A stretch of DNA of 9,456 nucleotides from Candidatus Eiseniibacteriota bacterium (GTDB lineage Bacteria; Eisenbacteria; RBG-16-71-46; JAGVPR01): assembly GCA_020052115.1 (NCBI GenBank), contig JAGVPR010000345.1, positions 1 to 9,456 of the forward strand, read 5' to 3'. Position numbers and translations under genes: made by a program. Below the pieces are notes generated by a model. That model had not been told where the DNA came from. It saw nothing but the letters and a program-made list of their open reading frames with translations, and searched no databases. Shown piece by piece: positions 1 through 7,100 of the stretch (its first letter is position 1; every line of letters starts with the position of its first letter).

Positions 1-1218
1 ATCCGGCGCGCGGCCGCGTATCTCGCGGGCCTCGCGGCTGTTCTCGCGGTCACGTTCGGGTACAACGGGTTTGCCGGCGGCGCCTGGACGCCGGTGGCGG
101 TGAACGGCGGCGTCAACCTCTACATCGGCAACAACCCGGAGGCCACCGGCGGATACGTGCGTCCGCCGGGGCTTCGCGAGGAGCGTGATCTGCTGGGCAT
201 TGTGGCCGCCTCCTTCGCCGAGGGACGAAGCCTCTCGGCGGCCGAGGCCTCGGCGTATTGGACGCGCCGCGCGACGGGGTTCGTCGCCGAGCAGCCGGGC
301 CGCTGGCTCTGTCTCATGGGCAAGAAGCTCTTCTACTTCTTCGCGAACCTCGAGATACCTCAGGTCGAGTTCCTCGGGTTCGAGAAGCGCTACTCCGCGC
401 TACTGCGGCTGCCGCTGCCCGGCATGGGGTTCCTGATGGCGCTTGCCGTCGCCGGCGCTGTTTTGCTTGCGCGCCGCGACGCGTGGTCGCGCGTGTTGTG
501 CGCGGGGCTCGCAGCGCTCGCCCTCGGCGTCTCCCTCTTCTTCATCACGGCGCGCTTCCGCCTGGTTGCGTTGCCCTTCGTCGCCCTTCTCGCTGGAGGG
601 GCCGTGGACGCGGCGCGTCGCGCTTCGCCGAAAGCGATCGCAGGCGCGGCGGCCATCGGCCTCCTGGCGGGTCTTCTGAGTCTCGCGAACCCGTTCGGGG
701 TCGGCCTCTCGGAGAGCGAAGGCCAGCTTCACTTCCGGCTCGCCGTCTCGGCGCAGCGCGACGGGCGAACAGACGAGGCGATCGCGGAATACGACGAGGC
801 GGTACGGCTCATGCCTGGCCTCGCAAGGGCCCGCATGAACCTCGGCGCGCTGCTTGCGTCGGAAGGGAGACTCGACGCGGCCCGGCCTCATCTGATCGAG
901 GCGGCGCGGCTCGATCCGGCGAGCGCGCGGGCGCACTTCAATCTGGCCCGTTTGCATCACGCCACGGGCGACGCAGCCGGCGCGCTCGAGGAATACGGCC
1001 GCACGCTCGCCCTCGATCCATCGCAGCACGAAGCCCGCGAGGCACGGGCCACACTTCTCTACGAGGCCGGCCGCCTGGAGGAAGCGCGCGCGGAGTGGAT
1101 GGAAGTCCTACGGACGGCCCCGGCTCAAGATGCAGCCTCAATCCGTGCCCGCCATTTCCTGGAGCAGATGGCCGGCCGGGCGGCGGGACCCGCTCCGAGG
1201 GGAAACGGCGGGCGCTGA
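1..1218 (+). CDS. GT39/PMT-type membrane glycosyltransferase with C-terminal TPR domain (3' part)
   Basis: The frame is open to the left edge, so only the last 405 residues are seen; a GTG at base 94 is internal, because coding sequence (a hydrophobic segment, AYLAGLAAVLAVTFGY) continues upstream of it. The motif GGVNLYIGNNPEATGG (bases 103-153) and the segment FFITARFRLVALPF (near 538-580) are typical of the lumenal loop and late helices of dolichyl-phosphate-mannose-type (GT39/ArnT-like) transferases, which move a sugar from a polyprenyl carrier to an extracytoplasmic acceptor. Helices lie near 19-65, 418-474, 493-549, 553-612 and 634-693. From about 715 to 1170 follow three to four TPR units (for example bases 724-822 and 826-924, each ending near a Leu/Asp-Pro turn), probably a protein-docking tail. 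The catalytic first loop is outside the window, so substrate and activity cannot be judged. The family call is from motifs; the TPR call is firm. Confidence 0.82.
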   Translation: MRRAAAYLAGLAAVLAVTFGYNGFAGGAWTPVAVNGGVNLYIGNNPEATGGYVRPPGLREERDLLGIVAASFAEGRSLSAAEASAYWTRRATGFVAEQPGRWLCLMGKKLFYFFANLEIPQVEFLGFEKRYSALLRLPLPGMGFLMALAVAGAVLLARRDAWSRVLCAGLAALALGVSLFFITARFRLVALPFVALLAGGAVDAARRASPKAIAGAAAIGLLAGLLSLANPFGVGLSESEGQLHFRLAVSAQRDGRTDEAIAEYDEAVRLMPGLARARMNLGALLASEGRLDAARPHLIEAARLDPASARAHFNLARLHHATGDAAGALEEYGRTLALDPSQHEAREARATLLYEAGRLEEARAEWMEVLRTAPAQDAASIRARHFLEQMAGRAAGPAPRGNGGR

Positions 1219-1237
1219 AGCGCACCGAAGCCTCGCG

Positions 1238-1266
1238 TTGACACGGGATGCTCCCTGGCGTACGGT
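1238..1266 (+). promoter_or_regulatory. sigma70-like promoter for the phosphate-transport unit
   Basis: A perfect TTGACA (1238-1243) is followed after exactly 17 bases by TACGGT (1261-1266), which keeps the T, A and final T of a -10 box. It sits in the only sizeable gap before the four-gene run. The predicted transcription start, 7 bases past the -10 box, is base 1273, which is also the first base of the GTG start of the next gene, so the message may be leaderless. Promoter calls by eye in GC-rich DNA are uncertain, but box quality and spacing are both good. Confidence 0.55.
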
Positions 1267-1272
1267 CCCCGC

Positions 1273-1845
1273 GTGCGCGAAACGAACGCTCCGCCTCCGA
1301 CCTACCGGAGTTTTCAGAAGGGCACCGTGACCCTGCTGCCGCTCGCGGCGGCCGTGGCGGTGGTGCTCCTGCTCGTGGCGCAGGATCTGCATCGCCGCGC
1401 CTCCGGCGCGCCGCTTCCGGTGGACGATTCGATCACCGCGGGGCGGCTCGTGCTTCTTCTCGTCGTTCTCCCGATCGTGACCGTCCTCATGATCGCCTCA
1501 TTCGGAAGCCTCACGGTGATGGGGCACCCCGACCGGCTCGAGATCCGCTTCGGAATCGGCTGGATCCGGCGCTCGTGGCCGATCCGGGAGATCGTCGGCG
1601 TCGAGCCGGTGCGAAACCACTGGTTCCACGGGTGGGGGATCCGCTGGCTGCCCGGCGCGTTCCTCTATAACGTCTCCGGTCTCGACGCGGTGGAACTCAC
1701 GCTGCGCGGCGGGACACGCGTGCGCATCGGGACCCCGGATCCGTCCGGGCTCGCCGGTTTCGTGCGCGAGCGGATCGAAACCGCGGCGGCTGCCCGGAAG
1801 TCGGCCCCCGCAAGCCCTTCGACAAGCCAGGAGGCCAAGCGGTAG
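1273..1845 (+). CDS. two-helix membrane protein with a bacterial PH-like domain
   Basis: A 190-residue protein of unknown function. Residues 19-36 and 58-79 form two transmembrane helices. Residues about 80-170 look like a bacterial PH-like domain: alternating short beta strands (LTVMGHPDRLEIRFGIGWIR, then RSWPIREIVGVEPV), a Trp/Gly-rich turn, the stretch LYNVSGLDAVELTL, and a final amphipathic helix (FVRERIETAAAA). The tail is Ala/Ser/Pro-rich. Such proteins are usually annotated as PH domain-containing membrane proteins of no known role. The GTG at 1273 has no Shine-Dalgarno but coincides with a predicted transcription start. A second in-frame GTG at 1327 has AGAAGG four to five bases upstream (1316-1321) and would give 172 residues, just before the first helix; either start is possible. 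The stop lies 4 bases before the DUF47 gene, which suggests co-transcription with phosphate uptake. A direct role in that uptake is not shown. Confidence 0.72.
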   Translation: MRETNAPPPTYRSFQKGTVTLLPLAAAVAVVLLLVAQDLHRRASGAPLPVDDSITAGRLVLLLVVLPIVTVLMIASFGSLTVMGHPDRLEIRFGIGWIRRSWPIREIVGVEPVRNHWFHGWGIRWLPGAFLYNVSGLDAVELTLRGGTRVRIGTPDPSGLAGFVRERIETAAAARKSAPASPSTSQEAKR

Positions 1846-1849
1846 CGAT

Positions 1850-2497
1850 ATGCGTCTCGACCGATTGATTCGCCACCTTCTCCCCAAGGCCAACAAGTTC
1901 CTCGAGCTTTTCGAGCGCGACGTCGAGAACCTCGCGCTGTGCTCCGGCTGCCTGAGACGCCTGTTCGAGACGACCGATCCCGACGCGCAGCGCCGCCTCG
2001 TCCGCGAGATCGAGGAGTTCGAGCACGCCGGCGACGAGGTCACACACGACATTTTCCATGAGCTGGGCTCGACCTTCATCACGCCCATCGACCGCGAGGA
2101 CATCGGGGCGCTCGCCTCGGCGATGGACAACATCGCAGACAACATGGACCGCGCCGCGACACGGCTCGATCTCTTCGAGCTTCGGGTGTTCCCGAGGTTC
2201 TTCGTGGACCTTGCCGTGATCATCGATGAAGCGGTGAAGGAGCTGCGGATCGCCATCCCCTTGCTCAACGACATGCGGGACATCGACCGGATCAAGGAGG
2301 CCTACGTCCGCGTCAACGCGTACGAGAATCAGGCCGACCTGATCTTCTACCGGGCGCTCGAGAGCTTGTTCCGGGAGGAGAAGGACCCGATCGCGCTCAT
2401 GAAGAAGCGAGAGGTCCTCGAGCTCCTCGAGACGGCCGTGGACGCGTGCGAGGATGCGGCGGTGCTCCTGGAAAACGTGCTCGTCAAACACGCCTGA
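1850..2497 (+). CDS. DUF47 / PhoU-like phosphate transport accessory protein
   Basis: A 215-residue, all-helical cytoplasmic protein of the DUF47 family (distant PhoU relatives, usual length about 205-220). Diagnostic features are the acidic/His motif EIEEFEHAGDEVTHDIFHEL (residues 53-72), then FITPIDREDIGALASAMDNI (76-95) followed by a further Asp-rich turn, and late acidic helices with ENQAD (159-163) and ETAVDACEDAA (194-204). These Asp/Glu/His clusters are the expected metal-binding positions of PhoU-type bundles. DUF47 genes sit directly before Pit transporters in many bacteria and are thought to control or assist them. Here the stop is followed after one base by the pit ATG, a strong sign of translational coupling. 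An AGGAGG lies at 1829-1834, 15 bases before the ATG, which is further than ideal; no better start is seen. The exact regulatory action on Pit is inference from the family. Confidence 0.93.
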   Translation: MRLDRLIRHLLPKANKFLELFERDVENLALCSGCLRRLFETTDPDAQRRLVREIEEFEHAGDEVTHDIFHELGSTFITPIDREDIGALASAMDNIADNMDRAATRLDLFELRVFPRFFVDLAVIIDEAVKELRIAIPLLNDMRDIDRIKEAYVRVNAYENQADLIFYRALESLFREEKDPIALMKKREVLELLETAVDACEDAAVLLENVLVKHA

Positions 2498-2498
2498 C

Positions 2499-3503
2499 AT
2501 GGAATCCATCCACGCCGTCACCCCCCTCATCATCGTCCTGATCGGCGTCGCCTTGTTCTTCGACTACATCAACGGCTTCCACGACGCGGCAAACTCGATC
2601 GCCACGGTCGTCTCCACGCGAGTGCTGACGCCGGGACAGGCCGTCGTGTGGGCCGCGTTCTTCAACTTCGTCGCGGCGTTCGGCTTCGGCGTGCACGTCG
2701 CCAAGACGATCGGCAAGGGGATGGTTGATCTCTCCGCCGTGACGCCGTGGGTGATCCTCGCGGGGGTCCTCGGAGCGGTCATCTGGGACCTCGTGACGTG
2801 GTGGCTCGGCCTTCCAACGTCGAGCTCCCACGCGCTGATCGGCGGCTACGCGGGCGCGGCGGTGGCTCACGCCGGCTTCGACGCGGTGCTCTGGAGCGGG
2901 TGGATCAAGACGCTGGTGTTCATCGTGGCAGCCCCGCTCATCGGGATGCTGCTCGGTTTCACGTTCATGGTTCTGACTTTGTGGATCTTCCGCCGGCAAC
3001 CGCCGAGACGGGTAGACAAGACTTTTCGAAGAATGCAGCTCCTATCTGCGGCGTTCTACAGCCTCGGACATGGAACCAATGACGCTCAGAAGACCATGGG
3101 GATCATCGCCGGCGTGCTGTACACGGGGCGCATCATTGATCACTTCTACATCCCCTACTGGGTCATCCTGACCTGTCACGCGGCCATCGCGCTCGGGACG
3201 CTCTCCGGCGGGTGGCGCATCGTGAAAACGATGGGGATGAAGATCACGCAGCTCCGCCCCGTCGGCGGTTTCTCGGCCGAGTCATCGGGGGCGATCACGA
3301 TCATCGGCTCGGCCCTCCTGGGTATCCCGGTCTCGACGACCCACACGATCACGGGCGCCATCGTCGGCGTCGGCGCCACGCGGCGGCTGTCGGCCGTGCG
3401 CTGGGGCGTGGCGACGCGGATCGCATGGGCTTGGGTGCTCACAATCCCGGCCTCGGCCCTGATCGCGGCCGGGATATCCGCGATCTTCGGGTTGTTCCAG
3501 TAG
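2499..3503 (+). CDS. pit: Pit-family inorganic phosphate transporter
   Basis: A 334-residue inner-membrane permease that imports inorganic phosphate, probably as a metal-phosphate complex with protons, or with sodium in some relatives. The inverted-repeat design of the PiT family is clear: FDYINGFHDAANS (residues 21-33) and GHGTNDAQKTMGI (190-202) are the paired signature motifs, and PTSSSHALIGG (106-116) and PVSTTHTITGAIVG (277-290) are the paired TSSSH/STTHT re-entrant motifs. About ten hydrophobic segments are visible, with a short basic loop near 165-178 between the two halves. The length fits the compact bacterial form rather than the roughly 500-residue PitA of E. coli. The ATG at 2499 is one base after the DUF47 stop. 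The frame stays open 15 codons further upstream, but that part overlaps DUF47 and is not membrane-like. No Pho-box-like tandem repeat was seen before the operon. Ion coupling and metal specificity cannot be read from the sequence. Confidence 0.96.
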   Translation: MESIHAVTPLIIVLIGVALFFDYINGFHDAANSIATVVSTRVLTPGQAVVWAAFFNFVAAFGFGVHVAKTIGKGMVDLSAVTPWVILAGVLGAVIWDLVTWWLGLPTSSSHALIGGYAGAAVAHAGFDAVLWSGWIKTLVFIVAAPLIGMLLGFTFMVLTLWIFRRQPPRRVDKTFRRMQLLSAAFYSLGHGTNDAQKTMGIIAGVLYTGRIIDHFYIPYWVILTCHAAIALGTLSGGWRIVKTMGMKITQLRPVGGFSAESSGAITIIGSALLGIPVSTTHTITGAIVGVGATRRLSAVRWGVATRIAWAWVLTIPASALIAAGISAIFGLFQ

Positions 3504-3519
3504 GGTTTCGCGCGAACAC

Positions 3520-3526
3520 AAGGAGG
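3520..3526 (+). promoter_or_regulatory. strong ribosome binding site deciding a TTG start
   Basis: AAGGAGG, a perfect anti-16S match, ends four bases before the TTG at 3531. The next in-frame start candidate (GTG at 3564) has no such site, so this sequence fixes the TTG as the start of the hemerythrin-like gene. Confidence 0.75.
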
Positions 3527-3530
3527 CGGC

Positions 3531-4001
3531 TTGCAGGAGCGGAGCTTTCTCGAACTGCTTCGCGTGCATGAAGCGCTCGATGAGGCGTTTCTCAAGCACC
3601 AGGAAGCGCTCATGGAGCTTCGCCCGCTGGACGCGCTGGGCTGGCTCGAGCAGGTGCGAGGCGGAATCGCCGCGCACGTGCGCGACGAAGAGGGGGAACT
3701 GCTCCCCGTGTACGCGGCGCGCGCGGGAAGGGTCGAAGGCGGGGGGCCCGAGCTCTTCGTCGCCGAACACCGGAAGATCCAGGCGCTCCTCGATGAGTTA
3801 GTCGCCTCCGTCCGGGCGATGATCGAGAATCCCCCCGGACGGCGGGCCGTTCTTCTCCTCTTCGACCGGCAGATTCTCTACAAGAGTCTCATGGAACACC
3901 ACGATCTGCGCGAGAGACGCTTCCTCTATCCGATTCTCGACCGCGTCACAACGCCCGAGGAGCGCGCGGCGATCTTCGCGAGGCTCGAGCGGGTCGGGTG
4001 A
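3531..4001 (+). CDS. hemerythrin-like (HHE) domain protein
   Basis: A 156-residue, helical, soluble protein whose spaced His and acidic residues match the hemerythrin/HHE cation-binding fold: H13 in RVHEALDEAF, H23 in LKHQEAL, H49 with E53/E54 in AAHVRDEEGELLP, H80 in FVAEHRKIQALL, and H123-H124-D125 with E128 in MEHHDLRERRFLYP. Family members bind a non-haem di-iron centre and sense or carry oxygen, handle nitric oxide or help repair iron-sulphur clusters; which of these applies cannot be told. The length is typical of a single-domain HHE protein. The start is a TTG, chosen because of the perfect Shine-Dalgarno just upstream. It follows the pit gene by 27 bases on the same strand, so it probably shares its message. 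That gap includes a 10-base palindrome, TTCGCGCGAA (3507-3516), of unknown meaning. Confidence 0.85.
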   Translation: MQERSFLELLRVHEALDEAFLKHQEALMELRPLDALGWLEQVRGGIAAHVRDEEGELLPVYAARAGRVEGGGPELFVAEHRKIQALLDELVASVRAMIENPPGRRAVLLLFDRQILYKSLMEHHDLRERRFLYPILDRVTTPEERAAIFARLERVG

Positions 4002-4036
4002 TCTCGCTCGCCACGTCTTCACCGGACGCCGTCTCA

Positions 4037-4073
4037 CGAATGGGTGGGCGGTTCCGCCCGAATGGGCTAGAAT
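4037..4073 (+). promoter_or_regulatory. candidate promoter/operator: direct repeats, GC palindrome and -10 box
   Basis: CGAATGGG occurs at 4037-4044 and again at 4059-4066, start to start 22 bases, about two helical turns. Between them is GGGCGG-TT-CCGCCC (4046-4059). One base after the second repeat comes TAGAAT (4068-4073), a good -10 candidate. No TTGACA-like box lies 16-18 bases upstream; the repeats and palindrome occupy that place, as expected if an activator or an alternative sigma factor is used. The palindrome is not followed by a T-run, so it is a poor intrinsic terminator for the hemerythrin gene. This is the only promoter-like signal seen before the secreted-protein pair. Confidence 0.4.
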
Positions 4074-4079
4074 TACAGG

Positions 4080-4187
4080 TTGCTAGACGAGGTCCATCCG
4101 CCAGGACCCCTCCGGAACGTATGCGCGCCTTGGCCGGAGGCCGGCGCCTCTCGGCCGAACGATCGGATCCGCAAGGGGAGGCGTCCC
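4080..4187 (+). other. structured 5' leader of the secreted-protein operon, with RBS
   Basis: If the TAGAAT at 4068-4073 is the -10 box, the message has a leader of about 108 bases. It can fold into GGTCC/GGACC (4091-4095 with 4104-4108) and into a 9-pair stem with one bulge (4132-4140 with 4147-4156). The second stem competes with an alternative GCCGG/CCGGC hairpin (4133-4137 with 4141-4145). A strong ribosome binding site, AAGGGGAGG (4173-4181), lies six bases before the ATG at 4188 and is followed by TCCC, which could pair with its GGGA. No known riboswitch class was recognised, and short stems are common by chance in such GC-rich DNA. Confidence 0.35.
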
Positions 4188-7100
4188 ATGGTCTGCGCCC
4201 CCACCTCTCCGAACAGGATCGCCCTGGTCTTCTGGGTGACCCTTCTCTTTCTGAATCTGTCGGCCACCTCCGCTCTTGCCCGCCCGATCGAGCGGCTCAC
4301 GAGCGAATCGTCCGCCGTGGATTCTCAAGCGCCGCCGATCGCGCGCAAGGCCGCGGCCGACACCTTCTGGTTCGGAGGCACGCATTGGGATGCCGCGCAG
4401 GTTCGGTGGGAAGCGAACGTCAGCACCTCGCGCACGAACCGGTGGACGTTCGATTCCGGCGTGGACGGGAGCTGGGAAGGCTGGACGGCACGCGACCTCA
4501 CTCTGGTTCCACTGCCGACCGTTCCGGTGGGCAACCCGGATAACGCGGACTTCCGGTGGACGAACAAAACGCTCTACACGCTCTATGGAACGCCCGGGAC
4601 CAACCTCTTCCCCACGGCCACGCCGCCGGATACCGGCGGCATCTGGTGCTCGAAGTACGAGGTTGAGGCCGATGAGCTCTGTTACGCGGCGGGCCAAGGG
4701 TACGGCACGAACTGGGAGCACGAGGCGAGGAAGACGTTTTCCTACGCCGGGACCGGGGGCGTTCGGCTCACGTACAAGTACTTCAATAACACCGAGCGCA
4801 GCTTCGACTGGACCTTTCTCTACCTCGAGTTCGACGGAATCCGCGAGCCCGGTCCTCGCGGCCTGCACACATTCACGCTCGGCAGCCCGGGAAGCAAGCG
4901 CACAAAGACGCTTACGATTGCCGCTGCATCCATACCGCCGGGCACGAGCGAGGTCGCGGCCGTCTTCCGCTTCATGTCGGACGAAGGCTGGTCGGACGAG
5001 GACGGCGTCGGCTTCACGACGATGTGGGGCGCGTTCTGCTGCTACAACTTCAAGTACGAGGACCTGGGCACGCCGGCGAACAACGACGAGGACACCTTCG
5101 AGGAAGGTCCGGAGGCCTGGCAGTTCTTCCAGAAGCCGCCGGTCGGCGACTTCGTCGCTGTCAGCAACGTCGCGGAGTTGCCGCCACCGGAGACCGCATG
5201 CCCCTGCACCGGAGACGTGATCGCCGGCAACGTAATGACGCTCTTCGATCAATCCGCGGGACCCGGCGAGCCGCTGCACCCGCCGGAGCAGGAAGCGGCG
5301 GCGGTCTCACCGTATATCGACTTGGCGGAGGCGGGGCTCGCGGACCGGCCGATCCGCCTCGTCGTCGGCGACGCCTACATGTGGCTGCCCGTGGACAACG
5401 CCGTGTACTACGGTGTGCAACTCAGGCAGTACCCGGTTCTGTGTGAGGAGACCGGCCAGTGGATCGAAGACGAGGTGGCCTATCCGTACGTCTACAGCGT
5501 CTCGGAACCGACGTGCTTCGACGACGCCCTCTTCAGAGACTTCTCCTGGCTCACGCCGACCGTCGAGTACTGCCGGATCGAGCTGGAGGTGATCGAGCTG
5601 TGCGCAACCTCCACCCAGTGCACGACCCCAGGCGGCAACGCCTCGCCCTGGTGGGACAACATCGCGCTCGCCGTGACGGGGACCCCCGGCCTGCCGGTCC
5701 TTCGACAAACCGAACTCGCCGCCTATCTCCAAGATGTCTTCGCGTCGGATGGAACCCTCTCGCCGCGCGCCACGTGCTTGCTGCGTCCCTCGGGCCCGAA
5801 CGCCGTGGACGATGTGGACATCTCGATCTCGTGCTCGTCCGACAACACCGAGGTCCGGCTGCACTTCAAGTACACGGCGGGTCCGGGGACCTCACCGGCG
5901 AGCGCTTTCTTCGAGCGCTATCCGCTCCAGAACGCATGGTACGACGCACGGTGCGACACCTCCGGCGGCAAGTGGATCGCCGAGTACCACGAAAGCTCGC
6001 CGTACTTCGCGGGCGAGGGCATGCCGGCGAACGACATCCTCCCGGATGGCGTCTTCACCCCGGGAAGCCACTTCGAATGTTACTGGAGCGCGCACCAGAC
6101 CGGGGGCGCCGAGGACGTCTTCCCCGATGTCCCGTCGGGCGCCGAGCCGCTCCACGCCGATCTCCTCCCGGGCATGGCCGTGGCGGCGGGCGGCGATACG
6201 GTCTGGCCATGCATGCTCTACATCAACGGCGAGAGCCCAGAGCCGTTCACGGCCGCCTCTCCCTATCACACGGTCGAGGCGGCGATCAACGCGGCCCTCG
6301 GAGCACCGGGGCGCTTCGATCGTTTCGACCTCCTGACGCCCGGGATGACAAACAACACCGGCTTCGAACGGTTCATGACCGATCCGCAGATCCTCGGCTA
6401 CCAAGCAATCGTCGGCATCTACGGTCCTTATCAGTCGAACCTCATCGAGGAAAGAGACGCCTCGCAGCTCGCGTTCTGGCTCTCGACCGGGACGGCCGGC
6501 GCCAACGGCACGCGACAGTTCCTCTACCTTTCCGGTGACGGCTTGGCGATGGACATGCAGGGAGCCTACGAACCGAACGCGCTCGCCCTCCTCAACAACA
6601 CCTTCGGCGTGCTGACGACCTGTGGTGCCTACGCCGTCGCTGGCTGCCCCACGGGTTCTGCGGCCGACACGAGCTTCTGCGTGCGGCTCTCGGCCGCATC
6701 GGGAGCGGAGCCCGGATTCCCGTTTACCGGAGAGCCGTACATGGCAAGCGGCAACGGGTGCCGCGGGCAGCGGCGTTTCTCGGTCATCGACGTGAACCCG
6801 GCAGTGCCAACGGCGCGACCGAATCTTGACTACCTGGACCAGGACGGCACCAAAGGCACGACGCACTACGCCTCGGTCACGAACAGCCGCACGGGGACCG
6901 CCGAAGGCAACTACCGCACTGTCTTCGACGCCATGAGCCTCTCGCGGCTGCGCCGGCCTTCAGGCCCCACCTGCTCCGATGACACCCTGGCCGTACTCGA
7001 CAGGCTGAACGAGGTCTTCACCTGGTGCTTGCAGGACGCGGGCCTTCGTTATCCGTGCGGTGAGACGACAGTCAATGTCCCCGAGCCTGAACCGACCGGC

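Noticed and set aside
1212..1223. GCGC-TGAA-GCGC hairpin at the stop of the glycosyltransferase-TPR gene.
   Set aside because: Only four to five pairs and no T-run; expected by chance at this GC content.
258..1241. A 327-codon plus-strand frame overlapping the glycosyltransferase-TPR gene.
   Set aside because: The product is an Arg-rich shadow, while the other frame encodes helices and TPR motifs.
2454..2498. An upstream extension of the pit frame by 15 codons.
   Set aside because: It overlaps the end of DUF47 out of frame and reads as a Cys/Ser-rich shadow; the ATG at 2499 fits the family N-terminus.
4046..4059. GGGCGG-TT-CCGCCC as a terminator for the hemerythrin gene.
   Set aside because: It has no T-run, too short a loop for the full stem, and lies next to a -10 candidate; treated as regulatory instead.
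4080..4187. A TTG start at 4080 adding 36 residues to the first secreted protein.
   Set aside because: It would bury the signal peptide behind a Pro/Arg-rich stretch; the ATG at 4188 has a near-perfect RBS.
4083..5279. A 398-codon open frame on the minus strand opposite the first secreted-protein gene.
   Set aside because: Same reason: low-complexity Arg-rich product, no RBS, and the opposite strand is clearly coding.
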